NCBI GenBank assembly: GCA_051745265.1
Contig: JBNJDW010000094.1
Location: 1-7,259 of the forward strand
DNA: 7,259 nucleotides
Direction: 5' to 3'
DNA from: JBNJDW01 sp051745265
Lineage (GTDB): Bacteria; Pseudomonadota; Alphaproteobacteria; Micavibrionales; CSBR16-224
Below the pieces are notes generated by a model. That model made no database searches. It saw only the letters and a program-made list of their open reading frames with translations, and was not told the origin of the DNA. Positions 1 through 5,842 of this stretch are shown here, piece after piece (positions within the stretch are counted from its first letter, which is position 1; each line of letters begins with the position of its first letter). Position numbers and translations under genes: made by a program.

Positions 1-20
1 TTTACCGCTTATCTCTTCTA

Positions 21-326
21 TTATCCTGCTTGCCTCTCCCCATGTATAACAAATCCTAAATCATAGTGCCGGGCAATATCGTGCAGGGTATCCTGTTCAC
101 CGACAGTATGTGTAAAGCTTTCGCCGAACAGTTTTAAGTCCCCTTTGGTATAGGACGGAATATCAAACGGATCGACATCGGGACGTATTTTGGTTTGCTC
201 TTCGACCAGCGCCTCGGCCTCAGCCTCGGCATTCTCAGCGGGTGAAGACTGGGCCTGTGCCTGCTGTAGCGGCATCACCGATAATGCAACGGCCATTCCC
301 AGCCATGCCAACACATATTTACGCAT
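21..326 (-). CDS. Secreted LysM-like protein, probably a truncated L,D-transpeptidase N-terminus
   Basis: This 101-residue reading frame begins with a clear signal peptide: MRK, a hydrophobic core through about residue 20, then A-Q-A at 23-25 as a likely signal peptidase I site. The product should therefore be exported to the periplasm. An Ala/Glu-rich linker (about 29-44) leads to a LysM-like segment at about 71-93, with HTVGEQDTLHDIARHYDLGF resembling the 'GDTL..IA..YDLGFV' motif at the front of alphaproteobacterial L,D-transpeptidases (YkuD), which cross-link peptidoglycan. Those enzymes are usually about 300 residues or more. Here the frame ends in tandem TAA TAG stops about 8 residues after the GFV motif. 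The catalytic HG..SHGC..R domain is absent, so the copy is probably truncated or disrupted. The start at 326 has an upstream AGAGGG at good spacing. A genuine small LysM-type secreted protein is the alternative. Confidence 0.6.
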   Translation of the reverse strand: MRKYVLAWLGMAVALSVMPLQQAQAQSSPAENAEAEAEALVEEQTKIRPDVDPFDIPSYTKGDLKLFGESFTHTVGEQDTLHDIARHYDLGFVIHGERQAG

Positions 327-335
327 TTTTACAGT

Positions 336-341
336 CCCTCT
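336..341 (-). promoter_or_regulatory. Ribosome binding site for the LysM-like gene
   Basis: AGAGGG on the minus strand lies 9 bases before the ATG at 326-324. It supports this start, which also places the signal peptide at the very N-terminus. Confidence 0.6.
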
Positions 342-346
342 TTTTT

Positions 347-378
347 TTTAGCTCATCTTTTCATGATCGACAGCTAAA
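347..378 (-). repeat. 7-bp inverted repeat in the leader of the LysM-like gene
   Basis: TTTAGCT (347-353) and AGCTAAA (372-378) form a 7-bp stem with an 18-base loop. On the minus strand the stem is followed by a run of A, not T, so it is not an intrinsic terminator for yqgE. It sits between the predicted transcription start (about 380) and the ribosome binding site, so it could fold in the 5' untranslated RNA. The stem is AU-rich and weak, and may be chance. Confidence 0.25.
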
Positions 379-386
379 GTCATCTG

Positions 387-416
387 GTTATATCACTCTT
401 AATGGCCGTTTATAAA
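387..416 (-). promoter_or_regulatory. Candidate sigma-70 promoter for the LysM-like gene
   Basis: The minus strand carries an extended -10, TGATATAAC (387-395, hexamer TATAAC with 5 of 6 consensus bases), with TTTATA (411-416, 4 of 6) 18 bases upstream. The predicted start near 380 gives a leader of roughly 54 bases. It suggests that the gene can be transcribed separately from yqgE, which ends at 435. Confidence 0.4.
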
Positions 417-434
417 GTTAATTTAGGATGGTTT

Positions 435-1028
435 TCAGGCTTTTCCACCAAAAGAGGTTAAATGTTCCGGTGCGATGCCAAGACGGGTCAACCCCGCCCC
501 CCATTTTGATGTAATATCCGTATCAAAAAGCAGTCTTTCATCAGCATCCAAAGAAAGCCAGCTATTGTCCTGAACTTCTTCTTCCAACTGCCCCGGCCCC
601 CAACCGGCATAGCCGAGAACCAAAAGACTTTTGCGTGGCCCCTCTCCGGTCGCGATACGTTTCAGAATACGTGTTGTCGCGTTCAAGGCCAGCTTATCGG
701 CAATCGGGACTGAGGTTTCTTCCATATAGTCAGAAGAATGCAAAACAAAGCCGCGGCTGGTTTCCACCGGACCGCCAAACAGAATATCAGGCCGGACAAT
801 AATTTCAGATTGCGGCAGACCGATCTGGTCCAAAAGATCATCAAATTCAATCATAGGCATCGACTGATTGATAATAACGCCCATCGCGCCTTCTTCACTA
901 TGGGCGCAGACATAAATAACGCTCTTGTCAAAAGCGCTGCCATCATTCAGGCCGGGCATGGCCAATAAAATTTTATCTTCAAAGATACCGCCGCCCGCCG
1001 GTGCCGGATTTCCGAGTTCCATTTCCAT
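435..1028 (-). CDS. yqgE: YqgE/AlgH family protein (UPF0301)
   Basis: This 197-residue protein matches the UPF0301 family along its whole length, which is normally about 185-200 residues. The hallmark blocks are visible: KILLAMPGLNDGSAFDKSVI (19-38), CAHSEEGAMGVIINQ (41-55), FGGPVETSRGFVLHS (84-98) and GYAGWGPGQLEEEVQDNSWL (139-158). There is no signal peptide or membrane segment, so it is predicted to be cytoplasmic. The molecular role of the family is not firmly settled; the name AlgH comes from an effect on alginate gene expression in Pseudomonas. The gene lies 77 bases after the ankyrin-like gene and 108 bases before the LysM-like gene, all on the same strand, so co-transcription is possible. 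Two starts are plausible: Met1 (1028) and Met3 (1022), each with its own Shine-Dalgarno-like element at 7 bases. Confidence 0.95.
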   Translation of the reverse strand: MEMELGNPAPAGGGIFEDKILLAMPGLNDGSAFDKSVIYVCAHSEEGAMGVIINQSMPMIEFDDLLDQIGLPQSEIIVRPDILFGGPVETSRGFVLHSSDYMEETSVPIADKLALNATTRILKRIATGEGPRKSLLVLGYAGWGPGQLEEEVQDNSWLSLDADERLLFDTDITSKWGAGLTRLGIAPEHLTSFGGKA

Positions 1029-1029
1029 A

Positions 1030-1039
1030 CCTTCATCCT
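1030..1039 (-). promoter_or_regulatory. Double ribosome binding site for two yqgE starts
   Basis: The minus strand reads AGGA (1036-1039) 7 bases before the ATG at 1028, and GAAGG (1030-1034) 7 bases before the second in-frame ATG at 1022. GAAGG is too close (1 base) to serve the first ATG, so the two elements pair with different starts and the proteins would differ by two residues. Confidence 0.5.
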
Positions 1040-1061
1040 AGCAAAGAAAAATTGTTATCTC

Positions 1062-1091
1062 ATTAACATTGTGCGGCGCGCTGAAAATCAA
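1062..1091 (-). promoter_or_regulatory. Weak candidate promoter for yqgE
   Basis: TTGATT (1086-1091) and GTTAAT (1062-1067) on the minus strand are each 4 of 6 to the sigma-70 boxes, with an 18-base spacer. They lie in the gap after the ankyrin-like gene. No terminator hairpin is visible in this gap, so read-through from the upstream gene is equally possible. Confidence 0.2.
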
Positions 1092-1105
1092 TGCTTTAAT
1101 GGAAA

Positions 1106-2821
1106 TCAATTATGTCGGGGGCGTAGTGTTTTGAGTTTCTTTTCCTCCCGCTGCGGTGCTGCCATAGTGGCAGATCCATCGCGGTCTTCCAGTGCCTGTC
1201 TGGCCCTGTTGATCATATCCGGTGATAGTGTCGACATGGGTAAAGTGTCAGCAGGTTTAAAATCAACCACATTGTCTTTGCAGTAGGTTTCATAACTTTG
1301 ATCAACAACACCGGCCCGGAAATTAAAGGCACGGCGCAAACGTAAGAAACCGTCCTGGCTTGTCCTGCGCACAAAAGAAAGCTCTGCTATTGTGTTATCA
1401 TCCTGTTTTTCCCAGCACGGATAGTTTTTGGCGGCTTGATCAACTTTAAGCCCCTGCAAATAGTTGTAAATGCCATTTTCTTTCTCGTTATTACCGCAGC
1501 GATTGATCAAAGGCTCCAGATTTCTCTCTATATTAAGCCCCATATCTTTCAACTGATCCACAAAAAGACAGCCATCCGCTTTAGACACGACATTGTAAAC
1601 TGTCTGATTATTCAATTTTTTAAGATCAAGACCGGAATCGACCAGGACCCGAATAGTGGCAATGTCATTTTTATAGACAGCCGCATTAAAAAGGCTGTCC
1701 ATTTTATGCGCAGGGCAGTCTTTCCACAAATCCAGAGTATGCTTGATATAGCCCGCATATCTTTGACTGGATTTTTCGATGGCTATGTCTAAGACTTTAT
1801 CAAAGATTTCATCAGAGTTATCAAGCTTACTGACGTTATCCAGAAATGGATAGGAGGACATTTCGACCGCCAGTGAAACCGGCAGATGGTTTCCATGTTT
1901 AAAATACCCGCCAAGTTCATAGACCTTATCGACAAAAGAGCGCGATTCCGTTTGAAATGCCTTTCTTAATATTTGAGATTGGTTGGCGTTAATATGTATT
2001 TGCCCCTGATTGACAAGCTTTTCAAGTGTTTCTATATCCTTTTTTTCGGCAGCCGCAACCGCGCAGTGAAACTCACAGTCTCTTGGGCGGATGTCATATT
2101 TATCGAGCAGATCAAGCAAATCACTTGTACTTCCTCCTATCGAATCAAAACGATCTATATGCAGATTTTCTTTTTCATAGGGCGTGAAACGATCAAGAAC
2201 ATACCTGATCAAAGGTCCACAACGATTAGCAAGCCCACAGATCAGAATATCCGTTTTACAACGATCGAAATCAAACCCTTTTTCTTCCAATAAGGGCAAA
2301 ATTTCCTGAAAAGAGCCTCCCAAGGGTATAAAATTTTTAGGAGGGGTTTTATTAAACCAGCTGACGTCACACTTATCCTCTTTCAAAAGATATTCAACAA
2401 TGTCAATTCTTCGCGCCTCGCTGGCTTCCTGCAAAAGCCTCTCGGAGAAGTCACGATCCTCCATCTCGCATTCATCAAACAAGTATCTAAGAACTTCAAC
2501 CGGTGCATGAACACACTTAGAAGCAAAGCGGGGATTTGTCGGCAAGGAAGCACCATGTTTTACAAACAGCTTCACCCGCTCAAAATCAGTATTCGGACCT
2601 TTGAAAGATCGCAGCAAATGGTCATTAATTTTTGAGTCCACTGTGCTTGGATCTTCCTGCTTACGGAGCAGTTTAATCCCCCGGTTCACAACCCAAAGCG
2701 ATGAGGAATCCAGACAATTCCATAATTCACGGTGTCTTTTATAACGCTCAAACCTAAACACCTCTGTTTCGTCAGGCTTATCTATCTTGACTTTGATAAA
2801 TTTGCGTTGCCATTTGTTCAT
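1106..2821 (-). CDS. Ankyrin-like repeat protein of unknown function with a distinct C-terminal module
   Basis: I do not recognise a named family for this 571-residue protein. Much of it is built from degenerate helical repeats resembling ankyrin units. Examples are 65-95 (…RVKLFVKHGASLP), 127-155 (…RRIDIVEYLLKEDKCDVSW), 250-278 (…KDIETLEKLVNQG) and 375-404 (…NDIATIRVLVDSGLDL). Such repeats normally mediate protein-protein contacts. After about residue 468 the pattern changes to a compact segment with Trp470, a TIAELSF strand and the block RLRRAFNFRAGVV (494-506), then a charged, disordered-looking tail (about 549-571). No signal peptide or membrane helix is seen, so the product is cytoplasmic or exported by a dedicated system. 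The ATG at 2821 has AAGGA 8 bases upstream and its own promoter, divergent from gltA. The gene looks more AT-rich than gltA, which may hint at transfer. Confidence 0.8.
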   Translation of the reverse strand: MNKWQRKFIKVKIDKPDETEVFRFERYKRHRELWNCLDSSSLWVVNRGIKLLRKQEDPSTVDSKINDHLLRSFKGPNTDFERVKLFVKHGASLPTNPRFASKCVHAPVEVLRYLFDECEMEDRDFSERLLQEASEARRIDIVEYLLKEDKCDVSWFNKTPPKNFIPLGGSFQEILPLLEEKGFDFDRCKTDILICGLANRCGPLIRYVLDRFTPYEKENLHIDRFDSIGGSTSDLLDLLDKYDIRPRDCEFHCAVAAAEKKDIETLEKLVNQGQIHINANQSQILRKAFQTESRSFVDKVYELGGYFKHGNHLPVSLAVEMSSYPFLDNVSKLDNSDEIFDKVLDIAIEKSSQRYAGYIKHTLDLWKDCPAHKMDSLFNAAVYKNDIATIRVLVDSGLDLKKLNNQTVYNVVSKADGCLFVDQLKDMGLNIERNLEPLINRCGNNEKENGIYNYLQGLKVDQAAKNYPCWEKQDDNTIAELSFVRRTSQDGFLRLRRAFNFRAGVVDQSYETYCKDNVVDFKPADTLPMSTLSPDMINRARQALEDRDGSATMAAPQREEKKLKTLRPRHN

Positions 2822-2829
2822 CGCCGTGG

Positions 2830-2834
2830 TCCTT
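2830..2834 (-). promoter_or_regulatory. Ribosome binding site for the ankyrin-like gene
   Basis: AAGGA on the minus strand, 8 bases before the ATG at 2821. It decides this start. Confidence 0.7.
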
Positions 2835-2840
2835 GTTCTT

Positions 2841-2850
2841 ATGACGTCAT
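2841..2850. promoter_or_regulatory. 10-bp perfect palindrome ATGACGTCAT in the divergent region
   Basis: ATGACGTCAT is its own reverse complement. It lies 7 bases upstream of the ribosome binding site of the ankyrin-like gene and inside its predicted leader, where a bound regulator could block transcription. The core TGACGTCA occurs a second time inside the same gene (2362-2369). An operator role is only a possibility. Confidence 0.25.
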
Positions 2851-2912
2851 ATTCTGCACCCGTGGGGATCCGACCGGCAAGAATACTGACGCGTGTTCTA
2901 AAATGCTGCCTG

Positions 2913-2941
2913 AGATTACCACTGCCGTAGTTTTATGTCAA
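2913..2941 (-). promoter_or_regulatory. Strong candidate sigma-70 promoter for the ankyrin-like gene
   Basis: The minus strand carries a perfect -35 box TTGACA (2936-2941), a 17-base spacer and TAATCT (2913-2918). TG sits one base before it, giving an extended -10 (TGGTAATCT). The predicted start near 2906 gives a leader of about 85 bases. Confidence 0.55.
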
Positions 2942-2988
2942 TTCAAAATGCGTCTTAAAAACGTCACGGTTATTCCTATATATCTTGC

Positions 2989-3017
2989 TTGATCTGAATA
3001 GATCTCTCCTCTATCTT
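2989..3017 (+). promoter_or_regulatory. Candidate promoter for gltA
   Basis: TTGATC (2989-2994) and TATCTT (3012-3017) are each 4 of 6 to the sigma-70 boxes with a 17-base spacer. A start near 3024 would give a leader of about 37 bases. It is divergent from, and does not overlap, the ankyrin-like promoter. Confidence 0.35.
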
Positions 3018-3047
3018 AAAAGTTCAAAATGACACATCACGTTCTCC

Positions 3048-3052
3048 AAGGA
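3048..3052 (+). promoter_or_regulatory. Ribosome binding site for gltA
   Basis: AAGGA, 8 bases before the ATG at 3061. Confidence 0.75.
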
Positions 3053-3060
3053 ATCCCGTT

Positions 3061-4359
3061 ATGAGCGATCAGAAAAACACAGTCACCGTCACCGATAATG
3101 CCACCGGCAAAAGCTTTGAATTTCCGGTCATGGAAGGCACCATGGGCCCGCGGGTTGTTGATATCCGCACCTTTTACGCCGAAACCGGTATGTTTACCTA
3201 TGATCCGGGCTTTACCTCGACCGGCAGCTGTCAGTCGGCCCTGACCTATATTGACGGCGACGAAGGTGTTCTGGCCCATCGCGGTTATTCGATCAAGGAT
3301 CTTGCGGATAACAGTAATTATCTAGAAGTCTGCTATTTGTTATATTACGGGGAGCTGCCCACCAAAGACGAAATGAAAGAATTTGAATACAGCATTGTTC
3401 ATCATACGATGGTTCATGAGCAGCTTCAGTATTTCTTCCGCGGTTTCCGCCGGGATGCGCACCCCATGGCGATTATGGTCGGGGTTGTCGGCGCGCTTTC
3501 AGCTTTTTACCATGATTCCACTGATATCCACGATCCTGTGCAGCGTGAAATTGCCGCCCACCGGTTGATTGCCAAATTGCCGACATTGGCGGCCCTGACC
3601 TATAAATACGCTATGGGCCAGCCTTTCATGTATCCGCGCAATGATCTGAGCTATGCTGAAAACTTCCTGTATATGACTTTTGCCGTGCCGAGCGAGCCAT
3701 ATGAAATTAACCCGGTCGTGGCCGATGCCATGGATAAAATCTTTATCCTGCACGCCGATCACGAACAAAATGCCTCAACATCAACAGTACGTCTGGCCGG
3801 TTCATCTCAGGCCAATCCGTTTGCCTGCGTTGCGTCTGGCATTGCCTCGCTTTGGGGACCGGCGCATGGCGGCGCCAATGAAGCGGTTTTAAATATGCTC
3901 GAACAAATCGGTGATGTCGAAAATATCCCGGCATTTATAGAAAAAGCCAAAGACAAGAATGATCCCTTCCGCCTGATGGGCTTTGGCCACCGCGTCTATA
4001 AAAACTATGACCCCAGAGCCGAAGTCATGCGTGATGCCTGCCATAAGGTGTTAAAAGAGCTGAATATACAGGATCCCCTGTTGGATCTGGCGATGGAGCT
4101 TGAGCGCATTGCCCTTGAGGACGAATATTTTGTCGAGCGTAAGCTGTATCCGAATGTTGATTTCTATTCCGGCATTATCCTCAAAGCCATCGGCTTCCCG
4201 ACATCAATGTTTACCGTGCTGTTTGCGCTGGCCCGGACCGTTGGCTGGATTTCACAATGGAAAGAAATGATCGAAGAGCCAACCCAGCGCATTGGCCGTC
4301 CCCGTCAGTTATATACCGGGGAAACCCTGCGCAAATATACGCCGATGGATGAACGTTAA
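3061..4359 (+). CDS. gltA: Citrate synthase, type II hexameric (GltA)
   Basis: This is a full-length 432-residue citrate synthase, which condenses acetyl-CoA and oxaloacetate to citrate at the entry of the TCA cycle in the cytoplasm. Length and sequence fit the Gram-negative type II group typified by E. coli GltA. The N-terminal beta domain (about 1-60) is present, and the highly conserved stretch ILHADHEQNASTSTVRLAGS lies at 229-248. The catalytic triad is intact: His269 in GPAHGG, His310 in GFGHRVYKN and Asp367 in NVDFYSG, by alignment from memory with E. coli His264, His305 and Asp362. Type II enzymes are often inhibited by NADH, but this cannot be judged here. The gene stands alone on the plus strand, with divergent ankyrin-like and convergent protease-like neighbours, so it is probably monocistronic. 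Confidence 0.98.
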   Translation: MSDQKNTVTVTDNATGKSFEFPVMEGTMGPRVVDIRTFYAETGMFTYDPGFTSTGSCQSALTYIDGDEGVLAHRGYSIKDLADNSNYLEVCYLLYYGELPTKDEMKEFEYSIVHHTMVHEQLQYFFRGFRRDAHPMAIMVGVVGALSAFYHDSTDIHDPVQREIAAHRLIAKLPTLAALTYKYAMGQPFMYPRNDLSYAENFLYMTFAVPSEPYEINPVVADAMDKIFILHADHEQNASTSTVRLAGSSQANPFACVASGIASLWGPAHGGANEAVLNMLEQIGDVENIPAFIEKAKDKNDPFRLMGFGHRVYKNYDPRAEVMRDACHKVLKELNIQDPLLDLAMELERIALEDEYFVERKLYPNVDFYSGIILKAIGFPTSMFTVLFALARTVGWISQWKEMIEEPTQRIGRPRQLYTGETLRKYTPMDER

Positions 4360-4392
4360 AAGAAACACCTTCAGAAGAAAACAGCCATAGCG

Positions 4393-4424
4393 ACCCATGG
4401 ACATATTACATGGAGGGTGCTTTT
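4393..4424 (+). terminator. Possible weak intrinsic terminator of gltA
   Basis: ACCCATG (4393-4399) can pair with CAT (4409-4411) and GGGT (4415-4418) across a 3-base bulge; alternatively CCATG pairs with CATGG. TTTT follows at 4421-4424. The structure overlaps the last codons of the convergent gene. The T run is short, so support is limited. Confidence 0.3.
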
Positions 4425-5761
4425 GATACCCGGTTCCTGCGATTTGGTATCGGTTTTGTTATCGGCGGCGCTGTTGTGATGGCAGGGGCTTGATCAGGCT
4501 CCGTATTGGGCACAGCGGGCTTCGGCAGGGCGTTATGCCTTTGTTCCTGTATCTTCGCCTGAAATTTAGAAGCGGCTATTGCTGCAATCTCGGCTTTATC
4601 CTCTGGTTCTTGGTCACTTTGGGTCACATGCTGAATAACCTGATGCGCCAAATGCTGCATATCTTCACGAGACTTAATACCGGCCTTATCTGCAACCTCA
4701 TATATATTCAAAGGCCCCTGACGGCCGAGAAGCGCCTCGCTTGCATCTTTTCTTATATCGTGATCAACCTCAAGAAGCTGGGCTGCGATACCCGATGCTG
4801 TCAACAACCCCGTTGAGCGCCCGTGAATACGCTCGCGCTGGTTTTCCAGGAAATCAACCGCCGCTGCCTTATCTTGCTGGTCGTTATCCCTTGCCTGCAG
4901 CGTTATAATGTTTTCAACTATTTTCTGCGGCACTGCCTGATCGGCCCCGTTTTCACCAAACCTGTTTGCAAGGATAGTATCGGCATCAAACGGCTGCCCT
5001 TCTTGATAAGCTTTCAAGCTATCCATCGCGGCCAAAGAAAGCGCCATATCCTGTATATTATCCGTCATATCAAATACAAAACTGCGCCGCGCTGCCGCGG
5101 AAAGGTTCGGATCAGACGTATTGGCAGCATCATTTAAATAATGATTTACGATATTTTGAACAAGATAAGCCTGCGTTTCTTCCATATGGCTGGGGTTGTC
5201 CCGGTATGTATGCTGTGAATCATGCTGATAATCATCGGCAATGGCATGGCCGAGTTCATGCGCCAGATAAATGGTTGAGCGTACACTTCCGTCATAATCA
5301 TAATCGATGATCGCTTTCTGACCCTTGCCATTTTCGCCAAGCTCATTCGCATCGTCTGGATAATGTTTTCGGATTTCAGCCTTAATATCATCCGGCAGCG
5401 ATGATTGAGAAATATCCATGGCATCTTCTTTGGTCAACCCGGCAGGACGTAGCCGCATCATAAATCCGTGACCGGGCTCAACATTACGGATATTCAACCG
5501 GGCCGGATCATTAAGAATTTCATTGGCTTTTTCCGCAAGATCGGGCGAGAAATTTTCTAACGCCTCAATAATCAGCGCCTTGCTTTCCGTTAAAGAAATC
5601 TCTGGCTCTTGAAACCGCGATACAGGCGTATTTTTTATATTTTCCGATATCTCTAATGACGTAATCTTATCTGCGAAACTATCAATAACAACATCCGGAA
5701 AACAGTTGCCGTTATTTGCAGCTTCAGAAACAGCATATTTATTTATCGCCGGATTTATCAT
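4406..5761 (-). CDS. Putative zinc metallopeptidase with HELGH motif, M3-like core
   Basis: This 451-residue protein carries the gluzincin motif HELGH at 168-172 (two zinc-binding His and catalytic Glu169), preceded by a hydrophobic STIYLA. A likely third zinc ligand, Glu195, lies in EETQAYL, 23 residues on. The Gly in HExGH and the downstream ExxA resemble the core of M3 oligopeptidases. Those enzymes are usually 560-700 residues, so this would be a short or divergent relative and the family call is inference. No signal peptide or membrane helix is seen. Residues 285-410 look helical and charged. The C-terminus (413-440) is Pro-rich and ends in a basic stretch (NRRNRVSKAPSM), which could be a linker or secretion signal. 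The ATG at 5761 is preceded directly by an in-frame TAA and has no Shine-Dalgarno; a promoter immediately upstream implies a leaderless mRNA. Substrate is unknown. Confidence 0.75.
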   Translation of the reverse strand: MINPAINKYAVSEAANNGNCFPDVVIDSFADKITSLEISENIKNTPVSRFQEPEISLTESKALIIEALENFSPDLAEKANEILNDPARLNIRNVEPGHGFMMRLRPAGLTKEDAMDISQSSLPDDIKAEIRKHYPDDANELGENGKGQKAIIDYDYDGSVRSTIYLAHELGHAIADDYQHDSQHTYRDNPSHMEETQAYLVQNIVNHYLNDAANTSDPNLSAAARRSFVFDMTDNIQDMALSLAAMDSLKAYQEGQPFDADTILANRFGENGADQAVPQKIVENIITLQARDNDQQDKAAAVDFLENQRERIHGRSTGLLTASGIAAQLLEVDHDIRKDASEALLGRQGPLNIYEVADKAGIKSREDMQHLAHQVIQHVTQSDQEPEDKAEIAAIAASKFQAKIQEQRHNALPKPAVPNTEPDQAPAITTAPPITKPIPNRRNRVSKAPSM

Positions 5762-5765
5762 TTAC

Positions 5766-5779
5766 ATATTGTACAATAT
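5766..5779. promoter_or_regulatory. 14-bp perfect palindrome covering the -10 box
   Basis: ATATTGTACAATAT is its own reverse complement and spans the predicted -10 hexamer of the HELGH protease-like gene. A dimeric repressor bound here would block RNA polymerase. By symmetry TACAAT also reads on the plus strand (5772-5777). AT-rich palindromes can also arise by chance at promoters. Confidence 0.4.
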
Positions 5780-5796
5780 ATGCGCTTTTCCGTCAA
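5768..5796 (-). promoter_or_regulatory. Strong sigma-70 promoter predicted to give a leaderless mRNA
   Basis: On the minus strand TTGACG (5791-5796, 5 of 6) is followed after exactly 17 bases by TACAAT (5768-5773, 5 of 6). Six bases separate the -10 box from the ATG, so the standard transcription start falls on the A of the start codon at 5761. Confidence 0.6.
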
Positions 5797-5823
5797 TCTG
5801 GCTACACGACACATTCCATCAGG

Positions 5824-5842
5824 AAAAGGGGCATTTTAGCCC
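5824..5842 (-). terminator. Candidate intrinsic terminator of the MsbA-like gene
   Basis: Directly after the TGA stop, the minus strand reads GGGC, a 6-base loop TAAAAT, GCCC, then CTTTT. The stem is only 4 bp but all G-C, and the T run follows. It would separate the exporter gene from the downstream protease-like gene, in line with that gene having its own promoter. Confidence 0.4.

Noticed and set aside
1..66. Tail of a plus-strand gene entering from the left edge
   Set aside because: All three plus frames run from the edge and stop at 49, 57 or 66, but none of the short tails is recognisable, so no gene can be supported.
738..968. 76-codon open frame on the plus strand
   Set aside because: It is antisense to the conserved core of yqgE and encodes no recognisable protein.
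1029..1105. Terminator between the ankyrin-like gene and yqgE
   Set aside because: GCGCGC sequence is present, but no stem followed by a T run is visible on the minus strand.
1436..1792. 118-codon open frame on the plus strand, with 1973-2293 and 2732-2992
   Set aside because: They are antisense to, or overlap the start of, the ankyrin-like gene. Their products show no domain logic and they look like shadows of an AT-rich coding strand.
3037..3279. 80-codon open frame on the minus strand, and other minus-strand frames within gltA
   Set aside because: They are antisense to a fully conserved citrate synthase.
4381..4405. Terminator for the protease-like gene on the minus strand
   Set aside because: Only a 4-bp CCAT/ATGG stem is present before a short T-rich stretch. 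This is too weak to call.
5242..5264. HELGH region as an ImmA/IrrE-type (M78) protease of a mobile element
   Set aside because: M78 proteins usually carry HExxH with Ala or other residues at the fourth position and sit beside a helix-turn-helix repressor gene. Neither is the case here, and the downstream ExxA spacing fits a gluzincin of M3 type better.
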